A stretch of 64,000 nucleotides of DNA from assembly GCA_030432695.1 (NCBI GenBank), contig JAUILN010000005.1, positions 310,001 through 374,000 of the forward strand, read 5' to 3'. The notes under the pieces are model-generated. The model worked only from the letters and a program-made list of their open reading frames with translations. It searched no databases and was not told the DNA's origin. Below, one piece after another: positions 42,443 to 54,414 of this stretch (positions within the stretch are counted from its first letter, which is position 1; each line of letters opens with the position of its first letter). This stretch comes from a bacterium (GTDB taxonomy: Bacteria; Planctomycetota; UBA1135; UBA2386). The position numbers and the translations under genes were made by a program.

Positions 42443-42870
42443 GAAGTCTGCGCCCCGCCGCCTGCGCCGCGCTGTTCACCATCCTCGTCGGCGCGTGCGC
42501 GTCGACCTCCGACTTCGACATCCGCGGCGGCATGATCGGACCGGGAGGCTCGTTCGAGTACCGCGGCCCCGACGGCTTCGTCTGGGGCTACGCCGCCGAC
42601 GGCGACGACCTGCGCCTGGAGCGCGAAGGCGCGCAGCTGCTGATCGAGGACGTGGTGCCGCCCCAGGGGCTGCGCTACCTCAGCGGGCCGGATCTGGACC
42701 GACCCGAGCTGACGTTCGACCTGGCCGGTGGTCACCAGCTGTACTGGGACGACGCGTCGATCACCGTGCGCGGCGACGATGTGCCGGTCACCACCTGGCG
42801 CTTCGGCGTCCCGGGCAGCTCCGAGACCATCGACCTGGACGCGCTGCTCGACGCCGAGCCCGACCGCTGA
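42439..42870 (+). CDS. Small lipoprotein coupled to an ECF sigma factor
   Basis: The protein has 143 residues. The signal peptide ends in LFTILVGAC, a good lipobox with Cys19. The mature part is a small beta-rich domain (GPDGFVWGYAADGDDLRLER, GHQLYWDDASITVRGDDVPV). Nothing resembles a known anti-sigma factor. Its start overlaps the sigma gene stop as ATGA, so the two are translated in a fixed ratio; it may be the sensed or regulated envelope component. No homologue is recognised. Confidence 0.72.
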   Translation: MRSLRPAACAALFTILVGACASTSDFDIRGGMIGPGGSFEYRGPDGFVWGYAADGDDLRLEREGAQLLIEDVVPPQGLRYLSGPDLDRPELTFDLAGGHQLYWDDASITVRGDDVPVTTWRFGVPGSSETIDLDALLDAEPDR

Positions 42871-42896
42871 TCCGAACGGGAAGGTGATCCCGAAAC

Positions 42897-45289
<2,393 letters not shown>

Positions 45290-45293
<4 letters not shown>

Positions 45294-46375
45294 TCCGAGA
45301 CCTCGTCGAACTGCGCGAGGAACGCCAGGTCACCACCCATGAACAGGCGGATGTCGTCGATGCCGTAGCGCAACATCACCACCCGCTGCAGGCCCATGCC
45401 GAACGCGAAGCCGGTGTAGCGCTCGGAGTCGATTCCGCCGGCCTTCAGCACGTTGGGGTGGACCATCCCGCAGGGCAGGATCTCGATCCAACCGGTGTGC
45501 TTGCACACCGAGCAGCCCTTGCCGGAGCAGAACGGGCAGTTCACGTCGAGTTCGAAGCCGGGCTCGACGAACGGGAAGAAGCCGGGCCGCAGCCGCACCT
45601 CGATGTCGCGCCGCAGGATCTCCCGCAGGCACGTCTTCATCGTGTGGATCAGGTTGGCAGTCGAGACGCCCTCGCCGACGACCAGTCCCTCCATCTGATA
45701 GAAGGTGTGCTCGTGGCTCGCGTCGACCGACTCGGCGCGGAAGCAGCGGCCGGGAACGATGACCTTCATCGGCGGTTCGAAGCGCTGCATCGCGCGGATC
45801 TGCACCGGCGAGGTGTGGGTCCTGAGCAGGTTGCCGTCGTCGAGCCAGAAGGTGTCCTGGCTATCGCGCGCCGGGTGGTCGCCGGGGATGTTGAGCGCCT
45901 CGAAGTTGTGGTGCTCGTTCTCGATCTCCGGGCCGTCGAGCCAGGCGAAGCCGAGGCTCTTGAACAGGTCGACCAACTCGTTGCGGACGATGGAGATCGG
46001 GTGCAGCGTGCCGCGGCGCAGACCGAGCGGCACGCGGACGCTGCGCGTCGGCCCACTGCCCGGCCCGTCGCGCAGAGCCGGCTCGCTGGGATCGAAGTCG
46101 CCGCCGGCGAGTTCGGCCTCGAGCGCCGCGGCGTCCAGGGCTTCGCGGCGCGCGTCGAGCGCGGCACCCAGTTCCTGCTTGAGGGCGTGCGCGGCCTTGC
46201 CGGCCGCAGGGCGATCCTCGGGAGGAAGCTTCGGAACGCTCTTCAGCAGCTCCGAGATCGCGCCGGTCTTGCCGAGCAGGCGCGACTCGACGTCCTTCAG
46301 GGTGGGAGCGTCGCCGGCGGCCGCGATCTCCGCGAGCCAGGCGTCACGCTGCCCGGGTTCGAGCAGGTCGGTCAC
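45290..46375 (-). CDS. pheS: Phenylalanyl-tRNA synthetase alpha subunit
   Basis: The protein has 361 residues. A coiled-coil N-terminal arm of about 85 residues is followed by the class-II catalytic core: FAWLDGPEIENEHHNFEALN (motif 1 region), the motif-2 line VIVPGRCFRAESVDASHEHT, and motif 3 in GFAFGMGLQRVVMLRYGI. A four-cysteine CPFCSGKGCSVCKHTGWIE insert is seen in a subset of bacterial PheS proteins and may bind zinc. The GTG at 46375 is chosen because GGAG stands seven bases upstream and the length is then normal; a longer frame extends upstream without support. It is the first gene of the pheST pair. Confidence 0.97.
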
Positions 46376-46536
46376 TTCGGTTCTCCAAGCTGGTGGAGTC
46401 CGCGCCAACCATCGGCCACCCGACCGGCCGACCGCTGCGGCCTCGAGTTCCACCCGGGCGCGCGGACCGCCGATCGTTCGTCACTCCGGCATGCCGCGCG
46501 TCGGCGCGGCGTGCCGCTTCAACACCCACTCACGCA

Positions 46537-46890
46537 TCACGCGATCGCGGCCTTGGCCTTCTCGACGATCTGCGTGAACGCCGCCGGATCGTGGATCGCG
46601 ATCTCCGACAGTTCCTTGCGGTTCAGGTTGATGCCGGCCTTCTGCACGCCGTGGATGAAGCGGCTGTACTTCATGCCATGCTGCTCCGCGGCCGCCGTGA
46701 GTCGGGTGATCCACAGGCGCCGGAACTGGCGCTTCTTCTGGCGCCGCCCGACGAACGCGAAGGCGTCGGCGCGGAGGACGGTCTCCCGGGCCTGCCGGAA
46801 GAGGTTGCCACGAGCACCGCGGAAACCGCTGGCCCGCTTCAGGATGCGGTTGCGCCGCTGACGAGTTGCTGCGCCGTTGGTTGCGCGCAT
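46537..46890 (-). CDS. rplT: Ribosomal protein L20 of the 50S subunit
   Basis: The protein has 117 residues and matches L20 throughout: a basic N-terminal arm (ATRQRRNRILKRASGFRGAR), then GNLFRQARETVLRADAFAFV, RRQKKRQFRRLWITRL and the C-terminal KYSRFIHGVQKAGINLNRKE. L20 is an early assembly protein of the large subunit and in many bacteria represses translation of its own operon. The start is preceded by GAGAGG about nine bases upstream. The 161-base gap before pheS has no gene. Confidence 0.97.
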   Translation of the reverse strand: MRATNGAATRQRRNRILKRASGFRGARGNLFRQARETVLRADAFAFVGRRQKKRQFRRLWITRLTAAAEQHGMKYSRFIHGVQKAGINLNRKELSEIAIHDPAAFTQIVEKAKAAIA

Positions 46891-46898
46891 GGGAACTG

Positions 46899-46909
46899 AC
46901 CTCTCTTCG
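46899..46909 (-). promoter_or_regulatory. Ribosome binding site of rplT, shared with rpmI
   Basis: On the minus strand this reads CGAAGAGAGGT. The same 11 bases occur upstream of rpmI (47281-47291), at nearly the same distance from the start codon. The GAGAGG core complements the anti-Shine-Dalgarno sequence. Identity beyond the core suggests a shared control element for the two ribosomal protein genes or recent copying. Confidence 0.55.
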
Positions 46910-47000
46910 TTGTGGGCCCGTGGGTCTCGACGACCGGCTCCCGCAGGAGTCCGGCTTGCGACGACCGGGGACCGCTATCACTTGATGGGGCCCGACAGCG

Positions 47001-47025
47001 GGACGCGCTCGGGGTGAGCGCGCCC
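47001..47025 (-). promoter_or_regulatory. Stable hairpin between rpmI and rplT
   Basis: The arms CGCGCTC (47004-47010) and GAGCGCG (47016-47022) pair perfectly across a five-base loop, and two further GC pairs follow after one mismatch. It lies about 43 bases downstream of the rpmI stop and over 100 bases upstream of the rplT start, in a 177-base gap that is longer than usual for this gene pair. No T-run follows, so it is more likely a processing or regulatory hairpin than a terminator. Binding by L20 is conceivable but not shown. Confidence 0.4.
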
Positions 47026-47067
47026 GGAATCGAGCAGAACGTCCGTCTCGGGTTCAGCGAACCGAAC

Positions 47068-47271
47068 TCAGCGCGCGCCGAGGCAGAAGGCCATGTTGCG
47101 GCCCATCTTCCCCGGCAGCACCGCCGCGTGACGGAGCTTGCGCTTCCGCTTGCGGCTGCGACGGACCATGAGGTGCGAGGTGAAGGCGTGACCACGCTTG
47201 ACCTTGCCGGTCTTGGTCAACTTCATGCGCTTCACGACGGCACGCTTGGTCTTCAGCTTGTGCTTGTTCAT
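47068..47271 (-). CDS. rpmI: Ribosomal protein L35 of the 50S subunit
   Basis: The protein has 67 residues and is typical of L35: MNKHKLKTKRAVVKRMKLTK, then GKVKRGHAFTSHLMVRRS and a basic C-terminus (RKRKRKLRHAAVLPG). It is too short to be obvious among larger frames; the ATG at 47271 gives the normal family length. A GAGAGG ribosome binding site stands upstream. rpmI and rplT are normal partners, but the usual upstream neighbour infC is absent here and found 11 kb away. Confidence 0.95.
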   Translation of the reverse strand: MNKHKLKTKRAVVKRMKLTKTGKVKRGHAFTSHLMVRRSRKRKRKLRHAAVLPGKMGRNMAFCLGAR

Positions 47272-47280
47272 GACAGGAGC

Positions 47281-47291
47281 ACCTCTCTTCG
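47281..47291 (-). promoter_or_regulatory. Ribosome binding site of rpmI, identical to the rplT site
   Basis: On the minus strand this reads CGAAGAGAGGT, with the core about 12 bases before the rpmI ATG. See the identical element at 46899-46909. With infC absent, the promoter of rpmI-rplT must lie in the 187-base gap between 47272 and 47458. Confidence 0.5.
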
Positions 47292-47458
47292 ACCAGCCGC
47301 CGCCGGCCGCCTGAGCGGTCCACCGGGGCGTCGGTGCGGGAGTAGGAGGGGCGAAGAGGCTACAGAGCCGCCACGCGGCCGACAAGCCGGCAGCGGCCAG
47401 GAATTCCCAGGCCCCCACGGGCTTGTCCCGCCACCCCCACCCGATCCCGACCTCCCGG

Positions 47459-48298
47459 ATGCTCGACTTCCTGCTGCCCCTCGTCCACGTCCTGATCCTG
47501 GCCGTGGTGGCCTTCGCGCTGGTAGCGCCCGCATGGCGGCTCCGCGCCGCGGCCCTGCTGGGTCTGGCCGCCGTCGGGGCCCTCGCCTGGGGCGCCACGA
47601 GCGGGGCCCGGAGCCTCGAGATCACCCACCGATTCTCGGCTTTCGAGGGCCGGGTGATGACCTGGAAGGCCTTCCCGATCGAGACGGTCGAGGCGCCCGG
47701 ACTGCACTGGGGCCTGGCGGTGGCGGCCTTCGGGGTGCTCTGGGCCGGCCTCTTGTGGTGGAAGCGCCCCCACGCCGACCGGCCGTCCAGCACAGCACTC
47801 GGCGCCGGCTTCCACCCCTTCTGGGCCCCGATGCTGCTGGCCTGGACCGGCATGGCGCTGCACTTCGCGCTCGAGAAGACCGCCGCCCCGGCCGCCATGG
47901 TCGACCCGGCCGGCGTCGAGCGGGCGCTGCTCCCCGCTTCGCTGGCGGCCGCGGCGCTGCTGGCGATCAGCCTGCGCAAGGTGTTCTGGTCGCTGTGCTG
48001 GCTGTCGCTGTTCGTCGCGGTGGCCCGCCTGCCGCTCGCTGCGTGGGGCACCTACGCCACCTACAACGAGCTCGGCACCAGCTACGACGTGCACTCGATC
48101 ACCGTCTTCGCGAATCCCCTGCAGCAGATCGCCCAGAAGGTGGTCGCGGGCAGCAACGAGCAGCTCGGCTGGCTGATCTGGGCACCGAACCTGCTGGTGC
48201 TGCCTGGCCTCTACCTGATGAGCCTGTCGGGAGTGGCGTTCGCGATCGTGATGTTCGTGCTGCATCCCAAGACGCAGGAGGGCACGGCGACGCGCTGA
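47459..48298 (+). CDS. Polytopic membrane protein of unknown function
   Basis: The protein has 279 residues with about seven hydrophobic helices (MLDFLLPLVHVLILAVVAFA, LGLAAVGALAWGA, GLAVAAFGVLWAGLLWW, AALLAISLRKVFWSLCWLSL and the last LYLMSLSGVAFAIVMFVLHP). The loops carry conserved-looking aromatic and Tyr residues (YATYNELGTSYDVHSI). No family was recognised. It is the only plus-strand gene between the two halves of the infC-rpmI-rplT cluster and is divergent from rpmI. Start chosen at the ATG 47459, before the first helix. Confidence 0.7.
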   Translation: MLDFLLPLVHVLILAVVAFALVAPAWRLRAAALLGLAAVGALAWGATSGARSLEITHRFSAFEGRVMTWKAFPIETVEAPGLHWGLAVAAFGVLWAGLLWWKRPHADRPSSTALGAGFHPFWAPMLLAWTGMALHFALEKTAAPAAMVDPAGVERALLPASLAAAALLAISLRKVFWSLCWLSLFVAVARLPLAAWGTYATYNELGTSYDVHSITVFANPLQQIAQKVVAGSNEQLGWLIWAPNLLVLPGLYLMSLSGVAFAIVMFVLHPKTQEGTATR

Positions 48299-48311
48299 TG
48301 CCGGGCTGCGG

Positions 48312-49751
<1,440 letters not shown>

Positions 49752-49754
49752 CGT

Positions 49755-52736
49755 TCAGCTCCGACTCACGGCTTCGTCGAGCGCCAGGAGGGCCCGCGCG
49801 AGCGCGGTCCAGGCGGCCGCCTCGGAGTCCGGGTCCGCGCCCTCGCCGAGCGCCGCACGCACCGCCTCGGGGTCGTTCGTGTAGTGCTCCCGTTGGGCCT
49901 CGAGGAAGACCACGAGCGCCTCGCGCTCCCGTGCCTCCGGCGGCCGGGTCAGCAGACTGCGGAAGCCCTCGGTCACCGCCTCCATCACCCCCTGCGCCCT
50001 GCACACGCCGTGCAGCCGCGCGCCGAAGCCCCGCGCGATCTCCAGCATCTGCGGATCGTTGAGCAGGCTCAGAGCCTGGAGCGGCGTGTTCGATCGATCG
50101 CGCCGTACCATGCACGCCTCGCCCGAGGGCGCGTCGAAGGTCTGGAACAGCGCGTAGGGCGCGGTCCGCTTCTGGAAGGTGTAGAGGCTGCGGCGCCGCC
50201 GGTCCTCGCCTTCACCGGCGTTCCACTTCGGGCGCCCGAAGGCGATCTCGGTGATGCCGTCGGGCTGTGGCGGCCGGACCGGTGGACCGAAGCGACGCGG
50301 CGACAGCATGCCGGCGGCCTGCAGCGCGGCATCGCGGATCACCTCGCCCTCGAGCCGCGGCCGCTCGGCACGCGCCAGCCAGCGGTTGTCGGGATCCGCC
50401 GCGCGGGTGGCGTCCGCGGTCTCGGCACGGCGCTGGTAGGCGGCGCTGGTCATCAGCAGACGGTGCAGCTCCTTCAGGCTGCGGCCGCGGTGGCGGAACT
50501 CGATGGCCAACCAGTCGAGCAGCTCGGGGTGGGTCGGACGCTGCCCCATCACGCCGAAGTCGTCGGGCGTCCGCACCAGGCCGTGACCGAACAGCCGCGC
50601 CCAGACCCGATTCACCACCACCCGGTCGAACAGCGGGTCGTCGTCGGCGACCAGCCAACGGGCGAAACCGAGCCGGTCGCGCGGCTGCCCCTCCGGCCAG
50701 GCGTGCAGCGCGGACGGCACCTGGGGCTCCACCAGCTCGCGCGGCTGGCCGTACTCGCCGCGATGGTGGCGGTGGGTCGGCCGCGGATGGTCGGCCGGAC
50801 GCTCGCGGAACACCAGTGTGGTGGTCCGTCCCGAGCGGCGCAGCCGGCCGCGTAGCGCCTCGGCCTGCTTGCCGATCTCGGGCGCATGGCCGAGCAGGAA
50901 CACCCGCCGCAGCCCGGTCCGCACCTCCTCGCTCCAGCGCCGGACCGGATCGGCCAGGGCCGCGACCAGCTCGTCGTCGAGGTCGGTCGCCGCCTCGGGC
51001 GAGGCCGTGGCCGCGGTCGCGATCCGGAACCGGCCGAGCGAGCTCGGGTAGTGGCGGCCGAAGTGCAGCTCCAGCTCGAACGCAGTCCCGGCCGGGATCG
51101 GCTCGCGCAGCAGCGCGACGGCGACGCTGCGCTCCCCGCGTCGGCCCTCGTCGGCCCAGCCGGTCTGCAGGTCGCCGTCGAAGACCACCTCCCGCTGCGC
51201 CACCGCCGCGCCGTCGGCGGGCTTTGCGTTGCTGACCGCGAAGCCGGCGAGCGACCAGTCCCGGCCGCCGCCGCGGACCTGCAGCTCGGTGAGGAAGAAC
51301 GCGCCCTTCGGCCCCTCGAAGTAACTGGTCCCCGGGCCGTTGCCGGGCAGCCTGGGGTCGGGCAGCGCCTCGAACCGCAGCGCACCCACCGGCACCTCGG
51401 AGGCGGCGAAGCGCAGCCGGTAGACGTCGTGCTTGGTGGTGTCGCCGCTGGCGAACACCGCGCCGTCGGGCTCGACCACCAACCGCAGCTGCTCGCTCTG
51501 CAGCTCGACCGGCCGCGCGGTGCGCCAGCCGACCGCCGCGGCCACCTGCCGGTCGAACCAGCCGGCGAAGCGCTGCTCGAACGGCTCGGCGTCGCTCGGC
51601 CACTGCTGGTCGAGCCGGTCCAGCTCCTCGAGCGCTGCGGCGTGGCGGGCGGCGTCGCGCTGGTCGGCGGCCGGATCGGGCAGCTCGAGATCGGGCTCGT
51701 CGGCATTGTTCAGGAACGCCCAGAGGCCGAAGTACTCGGTCTGCGACACGGGGTCGAACTTGTGGCTGTGGCACTGCGCGCAGCCGAGCGTCAGACCGAG
51801 GAACACCGCACCGGTGGTCGCGACCCGATCCGCCACCGCGTGGTAGCGGAACTCGCGCGGATCGATGCCCCCCTCCTCGTTGAGCATCGTGTTGCGGTGG
51901 AATCCGGTGGCGATGTGTTGGTCGACGGTGGCGTCGGGCAGGAGGTCACCGGCCAGCTGCTCGACGACGAAGCGGTCGTACGGCAGGTCGGCGTCGAACG
52001 CGCGGATCACCCAGTCGCGATACGGCCAGATGCTGCGCGGTCGGTCCTTCTCGTAGCCGTTGGTGTCGGCGTAGCGGGCCAGGTCGAGCCAGTGCCGGGC
52101 CTGGCGCTCGGCGTAGCCAGGCGCAGCCAGCAGCCGGTCGAGGAAGCGCTCGAAGGCATCCGTCCGGGTGGCTGCCGCCAGTGCATCCGCCACCTCGGGA
52201 GCACACGGCAGACCGACGAGGTCGAGGGACGCGCGACGCGCCAGCGCGAATCGATCGGCTACGGGCTCGGGCACCAGTCCCGCGGTCGCCAGCGCTTCGT
52301 CCACGAAGCGATCGACCGGGTGCGCCGAGCCGCTCGCCCCGACCGATGGCAGCGCGGGTCGCGACGGCGGAACGAACGACCAGTGCTCGGCGAGCGGGTG
52401 ACCCGCGTCGAGCCATGCCACCAGCGCCTCCCGGTCGCCGACCGCCAACCCTTCCGGAAAAGCAGCAGGGGGCGGCATCCGCAGCTCGGGATCCTCGCTC
52501 AGGATCCGGCGACGCAGCTCGTCCGCACGGTCCTCGTCGAGCGGGCGATCGAGCCGCAGATCCGCCTCGCGCCCTGCCCCATCCGGTCCGTGGCAGGCGA
52601 AGCAGTGTTCCGAGAGAACGCCACGGACCTGCTGGAGATCGATGGATCGCGGCGCCTGGGCTCGCAGCGTCATGGAGGTTCCAGCGCCGGCCACCGCCGC
52701 GAGCAGGAACCAGCGCGCTCTGTGGAGGTCTCGCAC
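49755..52736 (-). CDS. PSCyt1/PSCyt2/PSD1 (DUF1549/DUF1553) secreted cytochrome-type protein
   Basis: The protein has 993 residues with a signal peptide ending near residue 26 (TLRA before Q). PSCyt1 has a single c-type haem site, CFACH (Cys45, Cys48, His49), in HCFACHGPDG. PSCyt2/DUF1549 follows at about 135-345 (DRFVDEALA, RQARHWLDLARYADTNGYEK, FHRNTMLNEEGGIDPRE). A beta-rich middle of about 400-620 may be a carbohydrate-binding insert. PSD1/DUF1553 is at about 690-940 (LVADDDPLFDRVVVNRVWAR, HPELLDWLAIEFRHRGRSLK, NTPLQALSLLNDPQM). The family is expanded in planctomycetes and is thought to be linked to electron transfer in polysaccharide use. GTG start at 52736; followed by the DUF1501 partner. 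Confidence 0.94.
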   Translation of the reverse strand: MRDLHRARWFLLAAVAGAGTSMTLRAQAPRSIDLQQVRGVLSEHCFACHGPDGAGREADLRLDRPLDEDRADELRRRILSEDPELRMPPPAAFPEGLAVGDREALVAWLDAGHPLAEHWSFVPPSRPALPSVGASGSAHPVDRFVDEALATAGLVPEPVADRFALARRASLDLVGLPCAPEVADALAAATRTDAFERFLDRLLAAPGYAERQARHWLDLARYADTNGYEKDRPRSIWPYRDWVIRAFDADLPYDRFVVEQLAGDLLPDATVDQHIATGFHRNTMLNEEGGIDPREFRYHAVADRVATTGAVFLGLTLGCAQCHSHKFDPVSQTEYFGLWAFLNNADEPDLELPDPAADQRDAARHAAALEELDRLDQQWPSDAEPFEQRFAGWFDRQVAAAVGWRTARPVELQSEQLRLVVEPDGAVFASGDTTKHDVYRLRFAASEVPVGALRFEALPDPRLPGNGPGTSYFEGPKGAFFLTELQVRGGGRDWSLAGFAVSNAKPADGAAVAQREVVFDGDLQTGWADEGRRGERSVAVALLREPIPAGTAFELELHFGRHYPSSLGRFRIATAATASPEAATDLDDELVAALADPVRRWSEEVRTGLRRVFLLGHAPEIGKQAEALRGRLRRSGRTTTLVFRERPADHPRPTHRHHRGEYGQPRELVEPQVPSALHAWPEGQPRDRLGFARWLVADDDPLFDRVVVNRVWARLFGHGLVRTPDDFGVMGQRPTHPELLDWLAIEFRHRGRSLKELHRLLMTSAAYQRRAETADATRAADPDNRWLARAERPRLEGEVIRDAALQAAGMLSPRRFGPPVRPPQPDGITEIAFGRPKWNAGEGEDRRRRSLYTFQKRTAPYALFQTFDAPSGEACMVRRDRSNTPLQALSLLNDPQMLEIARGFGARLHGVCRAQGVMEAVTEGFRSLLTRPPEAREREALVVFLEAQREHYTNDPEAVRAALGEGADPDSEAAAWTALARALLALDEAVSRS

Positions 52737-52783
52737 CCCAGGAGGATATCTGTGGAGTCAGCGCACCCCACCCCCCGATCGGG

Positions 52784-54298
52784 CTACCGCGACCGCTCCG
52801 CATCGAGCGGCGGCAGGTGGTAGACGAGTACGGTCATGTCCTTCGGTCCGGTCCAGGCCGGAAACCTGGCGATCTGATGGCCGTGACGTCGCAGCAAGCG
52901 ATCGAAGGCCCGATCCCGGTCGGACTCCGCCAGCTCCGGCTCCGTCAACACCACGTACACCTCGCGTTCCTCTCCGGCGGCCTGATGCCGGACCAGGTCG
53001 AACCACACGTCGACTCCGCCGTGGTCACGGAACTGCCAGTCGGCGATGCCGACGACGTCGACCTCCGGCAGCGGGTCGCGCCAGAACGCCCCGCGGTCCA
53101 TGTAGTAGTTCAGGCTCGGCGTGTTGGTGGTCAGCAGCAGGATCCGGCGGTTGCCGGCATCCAGCTGCGCCGCAACCGCGCCATCGCGCCACCGCGGCCG
53201 CTCCCCGTAACGCGAGAAGTAGTACAGGAAGTCGTCGCTCACGTAGTGCATGCAGATCGCCAGCGGGGCGGCCAGCCGCAACAGGACCGCCGCGCGGCCG
53301 CCGAACGACACACCCTCGGCGATCGACACGCACAGGAAGCCTGCCGACAGGCACATCCCCGGCAGGAGCACCACGCCGTACTGTGCGCTGACCTTCATCA
53401 CCACCGAACAGGTGAACAGGGCCCCGAACGGCACGACGACCCAGGCGAGCAGGAACGCCGCGACCCGCCGCGCCGCCAACCCCACTGCAGCCACGGCACC
53501 CGCGCCGGCAGCCACCAGGAACGCGGGGCTCCCGAACCAGGCCAGGGTCTGGGCCAGATGCAGGCTAGAGAAGCCCGGCTTCTTGGTCGCAGCGGTGACC
53601 ACCGCGGGAAGGAGCCAAGCCAGCACTCCGAGCATCAGCAACCCGGCGGGGATCAGGATCTGCGGCCGCTGCCACGCCCGCCGCAGTTCGCCATCGACCC
53701 AGACCCGCCACAGCACCAGGGTCCCCAACGTGCCGAGCAGCAGGAAGCCCGAGGGATGGGTCAGACCCGACACCACCGACAATCCCACCGCGAGCAGCGC
53801 GAGCCGCGACGAACCGACGCTCACCGCCCGGAAGCCGGCGAAGGCCGACAGCAGCGCGAAGAACACCGCCATCGAGTAGCCGCGAGCATTCTGGCTCCAG
53901 TAGATGTGCCACGGCGAGAGCGCGAGCAGCAGCGCCGCGAGCAGTGCGGCCCGGCGACCGACGACTGCGCGACCGAACAGTGCCAGGGTCGGCACCGACA
54001 GGATGCCGAAGAACGCGAACGGCAGGCGCAACCAGCCCTCGGTGGTGCCACGCAGCAGCCCGAGGTCGAGCAGGCCCCGCAGCGTCACGTAGCCGAGCGG
54101 GTAGCGCGACACCCCCGAGTCCCAGAACGAACTCCACGACGACGTCACGTCGCGAAACGTGTGGGCCTCGTCCACCCAGAACGACCAGTCGCCGAGCCGG
54201 AACAACCGGGAGACGATCGCCACGAACGTGATCGCGCCCAGCACGACCAGGTGCCGCCGCTCGAACGGCCGGGGAGTGGTCGGTTCGTCGGCGACCAT
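52784..54298 (-). CDS. Polytopic membrane glycosyltransferase, GT39/ArnT-like
   Basis: The protein has 504 residues with about ten membrane helices. The first outer loop carries LGDWSFWVDEAHTFRD, where the Asp-Glu pair is the conserved metal/catalytic site of PMT and ArnT-type enzymes that use polyprenyl-phosphate sugars. The loop SPWHIYWSQNARGYSMAVFF is also typical. The last 120 residues are soluble, containing NTPSLNYYMDRGAFWRDPLP and YVVLTEPELAESDRDRAFDR. It would transfer a sugar on the outer face of the membrane. Its neighbours do not point to a particular acceptor. Confidence 0.87.
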   Translation of the reverse strand: MVADEPTTPRPFERRHLVVLGAITFVAIVSRLFRLGDWSFWVDEAHTFRDVTSSWSSFWDSGVSRYPLGYVTLRGLLDLGLLRGTTEGWLRLPFAFFGILSVPTLALFGRAVVGRRAALLAALLLALSPWHIYWSQNARGYSMAVFFALLSAFAGFRAVSVGSSRLALLAVGLSVVSGLTHPSGFLLLGTLGTLVLWRVWVDGELRRAWQRPQILIPAGLLMLGVLAWLLPAVVTAATKKPGFSSLHLAQTLAWFGSPAFLVAAGAGAVAAVGLAARRVAAFLLAWVVVPFGALFTCSVVMKVSAQYGVVLLPGMCLSAGFLCVSIAEGVSFGGRAAVLLRLAAPLAICMHYVSDDFLYYFSRYGERPRWRDGAVAAQLDAGNRRILLLTTNTPSLNYYMDRGAFWRDPLPEVDVVGIADWQFRDHGGVDVWFDLVRHQAAGEEREVYVVLTEPELAESDRDRAFDRLLRRHGHQIARFPAWTGPKDMTVLVYHLPPLDAERSR

Positions 54299-54414
54299 GG
54301 ACTCGGGAAAGATAACCCGGAACTACCGGCGGGCAGACAAAGGAACCGGGCGCCCCGCTCGGCATCCCGCGCGACCCCTCGGCAGCATCGCGTGAACCGC
54401 CGCCGAGATCATGT

